From contig JBKHXX010000057.1 in the NCBI GenBank assembly GCA_046565765.1, positions 124,001 through 188,000 on the forward strand: DNA of 64,000 nucleotides, given 5' to 3'. Origin of the DNA: JBFMCT01 sp046565765 (GTDB lineage: Bacteria > Actinomycetota > Acidimicrobiia > Acidimicrobiales > AC-14). Of the stretch, positions 1 to 7,740 are shown piece by piece. The position numbers were made by a program, and so were the translations under genes. The notes under the pieces are model-generated. The model was not told where the DNA came from. It did not search any database and worked only from the letters and a program-made list of their open reading frames with translations. The stretch's first letter is position 1. Each line of letters opens with the position of its first letter.

Positions 1-300
1 GGCCCGCCCGACGAGGAGGCCCGGCGCGCGATCTGGGCCCGGTTCACCGGCGACATCACCGACGAGGACGTGCACCTCGACGAGCTGGTGGCCACCAGCG
101 AGCGGTTCACCCCCGCCGACATCGAGTTCGCCGCCCGCAAGGCGGCTCAGGTGGCCTTCGAGCGGGAGCACTTCGAGAACGTCAGCCAGCGGGCCACCAC
201 CGCCGACTTCCTGGCCGCCATCGCCGCCACCCGGCCCACGGTCAGCGAGGAGATGGCCGAGAGCTTCCGGTCCGACGCCGAGACGTTCACCCGCCAGTAG
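1..300 (+). CDS. AAA-family ATPase, C-terminal fragment (5' end outside window)
   Basis: Only the last 99 codons are present and the frame is open from base 1. The residues run from a lid-like segment (DEEARRAIW) to FTPADIEFAARKAAQVA, the usual C-terminal small-domain signature of classical AAA ATPases of the SpoVK/Vps4/FtsH type, where a helix contacts the nucleotide of the neighbouring subunit. The tail (EEMAESFRSDAETF) resembles the C-terminus of Cdc48/VCP-like actinobacterial proteins. Walker A and B lie upstream of the window, so substrate and role cannot be judged. It ends 3 bases before the GTG of pgi, so the two may be co-transcribed. Confidence 0.75.
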   Translation, partial: GPPDEEARRAIWARFTGDITDEDVHLDELVATSERFTPADIEFAARKAAQVAFEREHFENVSQRATTADFLAAIAATRPTVSEEMAESFRSDAETFTRQ

Positions 301-303
301 GCC

Positions 304-1935
304 GTGGCCGACCCGACCCGCACGCCGGAGTGGCAGGCCCTGGCCGAGCATCACGCCGCCCTGAGCGACGTCCACCTGCGGCAGCTGTTCGCGTCCGACC
401 CGGCCCGGGGCGAGACCATGGCCGCCACCGCCGGCGACCTGTACCTCGACTACTCGAAGAACCGGGCGACGGCGGAGACCGTGCGGCTGCTGGTGGCCCT
501 GGCCGAACGAGCCGGTCTCAGGCAGCGGATCGACGCCATGTTCGCGGGCGAGGCCATCAACACCACCGAACGCCGCGCCGCCCTCCACGTGGCCCTGCGG
601 GCCGCACCCGGCACGTCGATCGTTGTCGACGGAGCCGACGTGGTGCCGGGCGTCCACGACGTCCTGGGGCGGATGGCCACCTTCGCCGAGCAGGTGCGGT
701 CGGGAAAGTGGCGCAGCTTCACCGGGCGGCGCATGGCCAACGTCATCAACATCGGGATCGGTGGGTCCGACCTGGGCCCGGCCATGGCCTACGAGGCGCT
801 CAAGGACTTCAGCGACCGGGGGCTCACGGCCCGGTTCGTGTCCAACGTGGACGGGTCCGCGTTCTGGGAGGCGACTCGGGACCTCGACCCGGCCGAGACC
901 CTCTTCGTGGTCTCGTCCAAGACGTTCACCACGATCGAGACGCTCACCAACGCCCACACCGCCCGGGAATGGCTGGTGGCGGCCCTCGGGGAGGACGCCG
1001 TCCGGCACCACTTCGTGGCGGTCTCCACCAACGCCCTCCAGGTGGCCGAGTTCGGCATCGACCCGGAGAACATGTTCGAGTTCTGGGACTGGGTGGGGGG
1101 CCGCTACTCCTACGACTCGGCCATCGGCCTGTCGCTCATGGTGGCCATCGGGCCGGACAACTTCACCGACATGCTGGCCGGCTTCCGCTCGATGGACGAG
1201 CATTTCCGCACCGCTCCGTTCGACCGCAACCTGCCCGTGCTGCTGGGCCTGCTCGGTCTCTGGTACCGCAACTTCTTCGGCCTCCAGACCTCCGCCGTCC
1301 TCCCCTACAACCAGGAGCTGGACCGCTTCCCGGCCTACCTCCAGCAGCTCGACATGGAGAGCAACGGGAAGTCGGTGACGTTCGACGGCGCACCGGTGAC
1401 GTGGGACACCGGAGCGGTGGTCTGGGGAACGCCCGGCACCAACGGCCAGCACGCCTACTACCAGCTGCTTCACCAGGGCACCACCGTCGTCCCCTGCGAC
1501 TTCGTGGGCTTCGTCGAGCCGAACCACCACGTCGGCGGGCACCACGACCTGCTGATGGCCAACTTCTTCGCCCAGACGGAGGCGCTGGCCTTCGGGAAGA
1601 CGGAGGACGAGGTGGCGGCCGAGGGCGTGCCGCCCCACCAGCTTCCGCACCGGGTCTTCGCCGGCAACCGCCCCACCAACACGATCCTCGCCCCCCGGCT
1701 GACCCCGAACGTGCTGGGCCAGCTCGTCGCGCTCTACGAGCACAAGGTGTTCACCCAGGGGACGATCTGGCAGGTCAACTCCTTCGACCAGTGGGGGGTC
1801 GAGCTGGGCAAGGTGCTGGCCCACCGCATCCAGCCCGAGCTGACCGCCGCCGACGAGCCCGATCTGGCCCACGACAGCTCCACCAACGCCCTCATCCGCC
1901 GCTACCGCTCCGCCAGGCGGTCGAGCTCCGCGTAG
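304..1935 (+). CDS. pgi: glucose-6-phosphate isomerase
   Basis: Cytoplasmic enzyme interconverting glucose-6-phosphate and fructose-6-phosphate in glycolysis and gluconeogenesis. The 543-aa length matches the long bacterial form. Visible signatures: NIGIGGSDLGP (about residue 149), SKTFTTIETL (about 206), GGRYSYDSAIGLS (about 262), QLDMESNGK with the catalytic Glu (about 350), GTNGQHAYYQLLHQG with the catalytic His (about 378), and NSFDQWGVELGK with the catalytic Lys (about 493). The GTG at 304 is chosen because it gives the full N-terminus directly after the upstream stop. Its 3' end overlaps the convergent hydrolase gene by 34 bases. Confidence 0.96.
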   Translation: MADPTRTPEWQALAEHHAALSDVHLRQLFASDPARGETMAATAGDLYLDYSKNRATAETVRLLVALAERAGLRQRIDAMFAGEAINTTERRAALHVALRAAPGTSIVVDGADVVPGVHDVLGRMATFAEQVRSGKWRSFTGRRMANVINIGIGGSDLGPAMAYEALKDFSDRGLTARFVSNVDGSAFWEATRDLDPAETLFVVSSKTFTTIETLTNAHTAREWLVAALGEDAVRHHFVAVSTNALQVAEFGIDPENMFEFWDWVGGRYSYDSAIGLSLMVAIGPDNFTDMLAGFRSMDEHFRTAPFDRNLPVLLGLLGLWYRNFFGLQTSAVLPYNQELDRFPAYLQQLDMESNGKSVTFDGAPVTWDTGAVVWGTPGTNGQHAYYQLLHQGTTVVPCDFVGFVEPNHHVGGHHDLLMANFFAQTEALAFGKTEDEVAAEGVPPHQLPHRVFAGNRPTNTILAPRLTPNVLGQLVALYEHKVFTQGTIWQVNSFDQWGVELGKVLAHRIQPELTAADEPDLAHDSSTNALIRRYRSARRSSSA

Positions 1936-2645
1936 CCCCGGGCCACCGCCTCGCGAAGCACCTCCCCCGACCACGGCCAGCGCTCGCCGTAGGCGGCCAG
2001 GGCCTCCTCCAAGGCGACCTCCCCGACCCACAGGTGCCGGATGGCTCGGGCCACCGCGGCCAGGTCACGCTGCTGGGCGGCCACGAAGGCCCGGTCGACC
2101 ACCGCCCCGTGCCCCGGGACGACCCGGTCGCCGGGTTGTAGCAGCCCGAGCAGGCGGGCGGCCGTGGTGGGCCAGTCGAGGGGATGGCTGTCGTCGCCGA
2201 AGGCGGGCGGCCCGGACTCCTCCACCAGGTCCCCGGCGAACACAACGCCGGCCTCGGTGGCGACCACCACGAGGTCGCCGTCGGTGTGGCCCCGACCGAG
2301 GTGGCGCAGCTCGACGGTGCGGTCGCCCAGGTCGAGGGTGGTGCGGTCGGGGACGGGGAGGGCTGGCGGAGGGTCGAGGGTGGGATGGCCGCACGCCTCG
2401 GCGGGCGGCACGAAGGCGGGGTTGCCGGCCAGGTGGTCGAAGTGGCGGTGCGTGTTGACGACCCACCGGGGCGGGCGGCGGTCGAGCGCCCGCACGTCGT
2501 CGACCAGCCGGAGGCCCTCCTCGACGGTGGCCCGGGTGTCGATCACCACCACGCCGCTCCGTCCCACCACGACCCCGACCGACACGTCCCACGGGTCGTA
2601 CCGCCGGCAGTAGACCCCGTCGCCCACCTCCAGCCACCCGTCCAC
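1902..2645 (-). CDS. metallo-beta-lactamase-fold hydrolase
   Basis: About 247 aa, single-domain metallo-beta-lactamase superfamily protein. With the GTG at 2645 the metal motif THRHFDH falls at residues 65-71 (H66, H68, D70, H71), followed by a GHTDGD motif and a late VPGHG motif that complete the two-zinc site. The N-terminal LEVGDGVY is the usual first strand of the family. The longer in-frame ATG at 2681 would overlap the nfo start. The GTG is preferred because a TAGCTT box lies 8 nt upstream. Members include glyoxalase II, quorum-quenching lactonases and lactamases; nothing here identifies the substrate. Confidence 0.85.
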   Translation of the reverse strand: MDGWLEVGDGVYCRRYDPWDVSVGVVVGRSGVVVIDTRATVEEGLRLVDDVRALDRRPPRWVVNTHRHFDHLAGNPAFVPPAEACGHPTLDPPPALPVPDRTTLDLGDRTVELRHLGRGHTDGDLVVVATEAGVVFAGDLVEESGPPAFGDDSHPLDWPTTAARLLGLLQPGDRVVPGHGAVVDRAFVAAQQRDLAAVARAIRHLWVGEVALEEALAAYGERWPWSGEVLREAVARGYAELDRLAER

Positions 2646-2653
2646 GAAGGCCG

Positions 2654-2659
2654 AAGCTA
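2654..2659 (-). promoter_or_regulatory. -10 box (TAGCTT) for the MBL-fold hydrolase, leaderless type
   Basis: TAGCTT on the minus strand ends 8 nt before the GTG at 2645, so a transcript would begin at or next to the start codon. It is interleaved with the divergent nfo promoter. No clear -35 element is visible. Confidence 0.45.
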
Positions 2660-2664
2660 AACGG

Positions 2665-2670
2665 TACGGT
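2665..2670 (+). promoter_or_regulatory. -10 box (TACGGT) for nfo, leaderless type
   Basis: TACGGT ends 9 nt before the nfo ATG at 2680. No Shine-Dalgarno sequence lies between them, consistent with a leaderless mRNA. Confidence 0.45.
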
Positions 2671-2679
2671 CGACCGTCC

Positions 2680-3546
2680 ATGCTCTTCGGTGCGCAGGTC
2701 CGCCAGGCGGGCGGGCTGCTGGCCGCCCTGCGCCGGGCGGAGACGATGGGGGCGGAGGTCATGCAGGTCTTCGCCCAGAGCCCGCGCCAGTGGCGCTTCC
2801 CCGAGGCCAGCCCGGAGCGGGCCGCCGACCTGGGCGCAGCCTGGCCGGCCAGCGGCACGGTGCGGGCGGTGGTGTGCCACGCGCCCTACCTCGTGAACCT
2901 CGGTACGCCCGACGACGCGCTCTACGAGCGGTCGTGGCGGTGCCTGGTCGACAACCTGCGGGCGGTCGAGGCCATGGGCGCCCTGGGCCTGGTCGTGCAT
3001 CTCGGCAGCCACCTGGGCGCCGGCCTCGACGCCTGCCTCGACCGGCTGGTCGACGGGCTGCGCAGGGCCCTAGACACCGGTGGCGGGCGCCTCCTCCTCG
3101 AGAACACCGCGGGGGCGGGCGGCACCATCGGCCGGTCGTTCGAGGAGCTGGCCCGGGTGTTGGAGCGGTCCGGGACCGACCCCCGGCTCGGCGTCTGCCT
3201 CGACACCCAGCACCTGTGGGCGTCGGGCGTGCCCTTCGGAACGCTGCCCGAGGCCGATCGCGTCGTAGGCGCCGTCGACGCCACCGTCGGCCTGGGCCGG
3301 CTGGCCTGCCTGCATGCCAACGACTCCAAGGTGCCGCTCGGCGCGGGGCGCGACCGCCACGAGAACCCGGGGGAGGGGGCGATCGGCGAGGACGGCTTCC
3401 GTGCCCTGCTCGGCCATCCCGACCTCCAGGGCCTGCCCGCGGTGCTGGAGGTGCCCGGGTTGGACGACAAGGGCCCCGGTGCCCGTGAGCTGGCCACCGT
3501 CCGCCGGCTGCACGCCGAGGGACTGGCCCTCAGAGCGCGCCGCTGA
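2680..3546 (+). CDS. nfo: deoxyribonuclease IV (apurinic endonuclease, TIM barrel)
   Basis: 288 aa, close to the usual 280-300 aa of endonuclease IV, which nicks DNA 5' of abasic sites in base-excision repair. The N-terminus MLFGAQV matches the family start M-x-x-G-A-x-V. Zinc-ligand motifs appear in order: HAPYLVNLG, VVHLGSHLG, LLENTAGAG, CLDTQHLWASG, HANDSK, DRHENPGEG and LEVPG. These supply the expected His, Glu and Asp ligands of the trinuclear site. The gene is divergent from the hydrolase with only 34 bases between start codons and faces the FKBP gene, whose stop lies 3 bases away. Confidence 0.93.
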   Translation: MLFGAQVRQAGGLLAALRRAETMGAEVMQVFAQSPRQWRFPEASPERAADLGAAWPASGTVRAVVCHAPYLVNLGTPDDALYERSWRCLVDNLRAVEAMGALGLVVHLGSHLGAGLDACLDRLVDGLRRALDTGGGRLLLENTAGAGGTIGRSFEELARVLERSGTDPRLGVCLDTQHLWASGVPFGTLPEADRVVGAVDATVGLGRLACLHANDSKVPLGAGRDRHENPGEGAIGEDGFRALLGHPDLQGLPAVLEVPGLDDKGPGARELATVRRLHAEGLALRARR

Positions 3547-3549
3547 GGA

Positions 3550-4194
3550 TCAGGCCGGCCGGGAGTCGAGCACCTCGACCACGAACCACAGCGGCTCGTT
3601 GGGACCGATGTTGGCGCCCGAGCCGGTGGCACCGTAGGCCTGGTCGGCGGGGATGCCGAGCAGGCGCTGGCCGCCGACCTGCATGCCGGGGATCCCGTCG
3701 GTCCAGCCCTTGATGACTCCAGTCAGGGAGAACGTGGCGGGCTGGCCCCGGCTGTAGGAGGAGTCGAAGATCTTGCCGGTGGAGCAGGCCACGCCGATGT
3801 AGTTCACCGTGACCGCGGCCCCCGGGGTCACGGTGGCGCCGGTGCCGGGCTTGAGGTCCTCCTTGACCAGCTCGGTCGGCGGAGGGCCGACCTTCACGGG
3901 CACCGCCGGCGCGCCCGACGGCAGCGGATCGGCCACGGGGACGCACGGCTTGCCGGCCGCCGACTCCGTGCCGGTGGCGTCGATCGAGGTCGTCGTGTTC
4001 TGCGAGGCGACGTCGGTGCCGTCGTCGTCGTCACCGGTCAGGGAGATGAGGAACGCGAGCAGGGCGACGCCGGCGACGGCGAGGACGCCCAGCGTGATAC
4101 GTCGCCGCACCGCCCGGCGCCGGGCGGCCGCCCGCTCCGCCGCCAGCCGGGCCTGCCGTCCCGCCTTCTTCCGCTCGCGCTTGGGGGCTGCCAT
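3550..4194 (-). CDS. membrane-anchored FKBP-type peptidyl-prolyl isomerase
   Basis: 214 aa. A basic, Arg/Lys/Ala-rich N-terminus (residues 1-33) is followed by one transmembrane helix (about 34-54), an Asp/Thr-rich linker and an FKBP domain over the last 110 residues. FKBP landmarks: VTVNYIGV, KIFDSSYSRGQP, FSLTGVIKGWTDGIPGM, RLLGIPADQAYG and the closing LWFVVEVLD. The domain should catalyse proline isomerisation in exported proteins outside the membrane. The ATG at 4194 is used because a TACGGT box ends 8 nt upstream; the longer in-frame start at 4212 would precede that box. Confidence 0.9.
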   Translation of the reverse strand: MAAPKRERKKAGRQARLAAERAAARRRAVRRRITLGVLAVAGVALLAFLISLTGDDDDGTDVASQNTTTSIDATGTESAAGKPCVPVADPLPSGAPAVPVKVGPPPTELVKEDLKPGTGATVTPGAAVTVNYIGVACSTGKIFDSSYSRGQPATFSLTGVIKGWTDGIPGMQVGGQRLLGIPADQAYGATGSGANIGPNEPLWFVVEVLDSRPA

Positions 4195-4202
4195 GGGCCA
4201 GG

Positions 4203-4208
4203 ACCGTA
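4203..4208 (-). promoter_or_regulatory. -10 box (TACGGT) for the FKBP gene, leaderless type
   Basis: TACGGT on the minus strand ends 8 nt before the ATG at 4194. No ribosome-binding site is seen between them. Confidence 0.45.
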
Positions 4209-4243
4209 GCAACCGGCGGATGGAGCAGGCGGTCGCCCGAGGG

Positions 4244-4990
4244 CTACCGGCGGACGGCCACGATGCGCCGGATCGGGTAGGCCAGGGTGACGCCCCCCGC
4301 CTCGACCCGCTCGCGCAGGCGGGCGGCGGCGTACCGGAGCCGGTGCTCGTCAGCCCCGGGCGAGTAGAACGACCGGACGACGAGGTCGGCGTCCTCGGCC
4401 CGCACCTGCCGCACGAACGACGTGCAGCGGTCGTCGCGCAGCTCGAAGCCGGCCTCCGGCAACCGCTCCGCCAGCTCGTCGAGCTGCGCCGGGTAGCCCA
4501 CGCCCGCCTGCCCGAGGTCGGCGAGGATCTCCCGCAACCCGCCGGCGGCGGCGGACCGGTGGGGCACCGTGGCCACCAGCACGCCCCCCGGCCGAAGCAC
4601 CCGTGCGACCTCGCCGAGCACCCGTTCGCCCGGGACCATCACCATGAGCGCCATCGAGACGGTGACCGCACCGGCCACGCCGGCGGCGACCGGGACGGCT
4701 GCCGCGTCGGCTCGCACCAGTGCCGCTCGCGGGCAGTCCCGGCGGGCCCGGGCCAGCTCGCCCGCCGACCGGTCGATCCCGACCACCCGGCCCGGGAGCC
4801 GCTGGGCCACGGCCCCGTTGCCGCAGGCCAGGTCGACCAGGAGGGCACCCCGCGGAACCGCCTCGACGAGCCAGTCGTAGAGGTTGCGACCGGCGTGGTC
4901 GACGGCGGGCGCCAGCACGTCGTCGGTGATGCCCGGGTTGGCGTCGTGGTAGCGGGCGACGTAGCCGCTCCACCCGTCGCCGGCGGTCAC
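4244..4990 (-). CDS. class I SAM-dependent methyltransferase
   Basis: 248 aa, Rossmann-fold methyltransferase of the Methyltransf_11 type. Motif I is LVDLACGNG (about residue 46), followed by the acidic loop VVGIDRS, the motif-II region ALVRADAAAVPVA and the post-motif VLRPGGVLVATVP. The GTG at 4990 overlaps the stop of the upstream ABC ATPase (GTGA), so it is probably translationally coupled to the importer operon. That coupling hints at a role linked to the imported compound, but the substrate cannot be inferred. The C-terminal third has no motif I can name. Confidence 0.85.
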   Translation of the reverse strand: MTAGDGWSGYVARYHDANPGITDDVLAPAVDHAGRNLYDWLVEAVPRGALLVDLACGNGAVAQRLPGRVVGIDRSAGELARARRDCPRAALVRADAAAVPVAAGVAGAVTVSMALMVMVPGERVLGEVARVLRPGGVLVATVPHRSAAAGGLREILADLGQAGVGYPAQLDELAERLPEAGFELRDDRCTSFVRQVRAEDADLVVRSFYSPGADEHRLRYAAARLRERVEAGGVTLAYPIRRIVAVRR

Positions 4991-5757
4991 GCGTCGAGGA
5001 CCGCCTCGAGCACCCGGCCCTTGAGGGCTACGAACCGCGGGTCGGACAGGGTCGCCCGGCTGCGGCCGGACGGCAGGTCGACGTCGAGCTCCTCGACCAC
5101 GCGGGCGGGACGGTGCGTGAGCCGCACGAGGCGGTGGCCGAGCAGGAGCGCCTCCTCCACGTCGTGGGTGACGAGCACGGTGGCCGTCCCCCGCTCGGCC
5201 AGCAGCCCCACGAGCCATTCCTGCATGCGTAGGCGCGTCTGGGCGTCGAGCGCCCCGAACGGCTCGTCGAGCAGCAGGACGGGCGGCTCGTTGGCCAGGA
5301 CCTGGGCGATGGCCGCCCGCTGGCGCATGCCGCCCGAGAGCTGGCGGGGCAGCAGGTCGCCCGAGCCGGCCAGCCCGGTGGCCACCAGGAGGCTGTCCAC
5401 GACGGCGCCGGCGTCCACGCGCCCGAGCGCTCGGGGGCCCCACGCCAGGTTGTCCCGCAGGGTGAGCCAGGGGAAGAGCGTCGCCCCCTGCACGACCATG
5501 GGGCGGGCGGGGGACGGTCCCCGCACGGGCTTGCCCGCCTCGGTGACGCCCCCCGCGTCGGGCGGCTCCAACCCGGCCAGCACCCGCAGCAGGGTCGACT
5601 TCCCGCAGCCGCTGGGGCCGAGCACCGCCACCACCTCGCCGGAGGACACGTCGAGGTCGATCCCGGCGAAGACCTCTTCCGAGCCGTACCGCTTGCCCAG
5701 GCGGGTGGCGCACAGCGCCGGCGCGGCCACCGGAGGAACGCTCAGGCGTCGGCCCAC
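4987..5757 (-). CDS. ABC importer ATP-binding protein (SsuB/TauB/NrtD class)
   Basis: 256 aa cytoplasmic ATPase. Walker A GPSGCGKSTLLRVL (about residue 50), Q-loop region, signature LSGGMRQRAAIAQVL, Walker B VLLLDEPFGALDAQT and the switch His in VLVTHDVEEAL are all intact. The order of genes and motif wording match ATPases of nitrate, sulfonate, taurine or hydroxymethylpyrimidine importers. The GTG at 5757 overlaps the permease end by 16 bases, and the gene end overlaps the methyltransferase start. All four genes therefore form one tight operon reading leftwards from 7659. Confidence 0.92.
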   Translation of the reverse strand: MGRRLSVPPVAAPALCATRLGKRYGSEEVFAGIDLDVSSGEVVAVLGPSGCGKSTLLRVLAGLEPPDAGGVTEAGKPVRGPSPARPMVVQGATLFPWLTLRDNLAWGPRALGRVDAGAVVDSLLVATGLAGSGDLLPRQLSGGMRQRAAIAQVLANEPPVLLLDEPFGALDAQTRLRMQEWLVGLLAERGTATVLVTHDVEEALLLGHRLVRLTHRPARVVEELDVDLPSGRSRATLSDPRFVALKGRVLEAVLDA

Positions 5758-6623
5758 CGGACGAACGGCCGGGCGGCCGACCGGAGCAGGTAGTCGGCGG
5801 CGAAGCCGATCAGGGCGAAGGTGACCATGCCCACGATGATCTGGTCGAGCCGGCCGACCTCACGCGCCGCGAACATCATCGCCCCGAGCCCCCGGGTCGC
5901 CCCCGTGAGCTCGCCCACGATGAGGCTCGTCCATCCGAGGGTGAGCCCCAGGCGCAGGCCGGTCACGATCCCGGGCAGCGCCGCCGGCAGGTACACGCGC
6001 CGGGCCAGGTCACGGCGAGGCGTGCCGAGCATGCGGGCGGTGTCGACGAGTTGGCGGGGCACGCGAGCGGTGGCGTCGGCGCTGGCGATGACGATCGGGG
6101 AGACCGCGCCCACGAACACGAGGTACCGGGCTGCGCCCTCGCCGATCCCGAACCAGACCAGGGCGATGGGCAACCAGGCGGTGATGGGGATCGACCGCAG
6201 GGCCTGGAACAGGGGGTCGACGGCGGCCGAGACCCAGCGCGACAGCCCCAGGCCCATCCCCAGCGGCAGGCCCACGGCCACGGCGATGGCGTAGGCCACC
6301 CCCCAGCGGCCCAGGCTGGCGCTCACGTGCTCGCCCGCCGAGCCCCGGAACGGCACGACCCCGGGCAGGGCGGTGCGCCGGTCGGCGAAGAGGAAGTCGC
6401 GGGCGCTGGAGACGATGTCCCATGGAGCGGGGAGCAGGCGGTCGGACAGGGCGCCGGCGGCGGCCGCCGCCCACCACACCGCGATCAACAGGGCGGGAAC
6501 GCCGAGCCCCAGCACGAGCCGCCGCCACCCGGTGAACGGCGCCCGGCGGGCGTGGAGGCTCGCCGGCGGCAGGTCGGCGGCGAGATCGCGCCCGGCGGGC
6601 CCGTCGACGTCCTGCACCGTCAT
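5742..6623 (-). CDS. ABC importer permease (SsuC/TauC class)
   Basis: 293 aa integral membrane protein with about six helices in the BPD_transp_1 arrangement. The first lies around residues 35-55 after a polar N-terminus. The cytoplasmic coupling loop is recognisable as ARMLGTPRRDLARRVYLPAALPG, spelled in the usual EAA-loop position with the conserved Gly and following hydrophobic helix. It starts 4 bases after the stop of the substrate-binding gene and overlaps the ATPase gene. One permease with one ATPase implies a homodimeric channel, as is usual for this class. Confidence 0.91.
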   Translation of the reverse strand: MTVQDVDGPAGRDLAADLPPASLHARRAPFTGWRRLVLGLGVPALLIAVWWAAAAAGALSDRLLPAPWDIVSSARDFLFADRRTALPGVVPFRGSAGEHVSASLGRWGVAYAIAVAVGLPLGMGLGLSRWVSAAVDPLFQALRSIPITAWLPIALVWFGIGEGAARYLVFVGAVSPIVIASADATARVPRQLVDTARMLGTPRRDLARRVYLPAALPGIVTGLRLGLTLGWTSLIVGELTGATRGLGAMMFAAREVGRLDQIIVGMVTFALIGFAADYLLRSAARPFVRWADA

Positions 6624-6627
6624 CGGG

Positions 6628-7659
6628 TCAGCTGGCGGGCTGGTAGTCCAGGAGCAGCAGATCGCCGATGCGAGGCTTGGACGGGATAATGCCCTGGGCC
6701 ACCATGAGGTCGGCGGCGCCCTCGAACTGGCTGCGGCGGCGGTCGTCGAACCGCCACTCGGCCCCCACGTTCTCCAGGGCGGTCCGGTAGACCTCCTCGG
6801 GGTACTCGAACTGCTCGACGAGCAGCTTCCGCCACTCGGTCGGGTCGTTCACGCCCCGCGGGGTGAGCAGCTCGGCCGCGTCACGCTGCATCTTCGCCGC
6901 CGCTCGCAGGAGGTCGGGGTCGTTCAGGTTCTTGGGAGCGGCCCACATGAACGTGTTGACGTCGCCCGCGGGGGTGTCGTAGATGCCTGCCACCCGGACG
7001 CCCCGCCCCGACACGACGCTCTGCGTGCAGTTCGGCTCGGTCCCCACATAGGCATCGATGTCGCCTCGCTCGAGGGCAGGCCCGTGCTCGGCGAAACCCA
7101 GCGGCACGGCGGTGACGTCACGGTCGAGGCGCATGCCGGCCTTGTCGAGGGCGGCGGTGAGCAGCAGCGTCTGCACACCCGGAGGCGGCACACCCACCCG
7201 CTTGCCCCGCAGGTCGGGGATGGTGCGGACGCCGGAGTCGGTGCGGGCGATGATCCCCGCCCCCTGCCTGGAGCACATGCCGATGACCTTGGCCCCGATG
7301 TTGCCGCCCACGGCGTCGATGAGGGTGGTGAAGTAGCCCTGGAGGCCGAAGTCGAGGTCGCCGCTGGCCAGGCCCCGGGCCACGTCGCCCGCGCTGGTGA
7401 CGACCTTCACCTCCACGTTCAGCCCGGGCGGGGCGAACTGCCGCCAGTACAGCGGCGACGAGGCGTGGTTGCGCGAGTAGACAGCGGTGGTGATCGTTCG
7501 CCCGCCGAAGTCCTTGGTCTCGGCGCCGCCCGCCGTGCTGGGCGACGACGACCCGTCGCCGTCGTCGCCGTCGTCGCCGCAGCCGGCCAGGACGACTCCC
7601 GCGGCGCCCGCCGCCGCCAGCCCCAGGAACCGGCGACGAGTGATGTCAGGTCCGTGCAA
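6628..7659 (-). CDS. ABC importer substrate-binding Tat lipoprotein (NMT1/TauA-like)
   Basis: 343 aa. The start is a TTG at 7659, supported by a strong GGGAGGGG ribosome-binding site 3 nt upstream and by the signal peptide it yields. Residues 8-10 are Arg-Arg-Arg followed by FLGLAAAGAAG and the lipobox LAGC. It should therefore be Tat-exported and lipid-anchored. The mature part has the periplasmic-binding fold with LASGDLDFGLQGYFTTLIDAVG, LRGKRVGVPPPGVQT and VPLGFAEHGPALERGDIDAYVG, typical of nitrate/sulfonate/taurine-type receptors. The ligand is unknown. First gene of the operon running to 4244; divergent from ndh. Confidence 0.88.
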   Translation of the reverse strand: MHGPDITRRRFLGLAAAGAAGVVLAGCGDDGDDGDGSSSPSTAGGAETKDFGGRTITTAVYSRNHASSPLYWRQFAPPGLNVEVKVVTSAGDVARGLASGDLDFGLQGYFTTLIDAVGGNIGAKVIGMCSRQGAGIIARTDSGVRTIPDLRGKRVGVPPPGVQTLLLTAALDKAGMRLDRDVTAVPLGFAEHGPALERGDIDAYVGTEPNCTQSVVSGRGVRVAGIYDTPAGDVNTFMWAAPKNLNDPDLLRAAAKMQRDAAELLTPRGVNDPTEWRKLLVEQFEYPEEVYRTALENVGAEWRFDDRRRSQFEGAADLMVAQGIIPSKPRIGDLLLLDYQPAS

Positions 7660-7740
7660 CGACCCCTCCCATATCAAGATTGGTTGATGAGCGTAGCGGC
7701 TGGGTCGACCACCCGACGAGGAGAAGGGCAGCATGGGGAC

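Noticed and set aside
7733..7735. ATG just upstream of ndh as a start codon
   Set aside because: It is out of frame with the FAD-binding domain; GTG at 7741 is in frame and follows a purine-rich tract.
7660..7740. A riboswitch (for example TPP) ahead of the importer operon
   Set aside because: The 81-base divergent region is too short and lacks recognisable conserved cores; it is sufficiently explained by a ribosome-binding site and two promoters.
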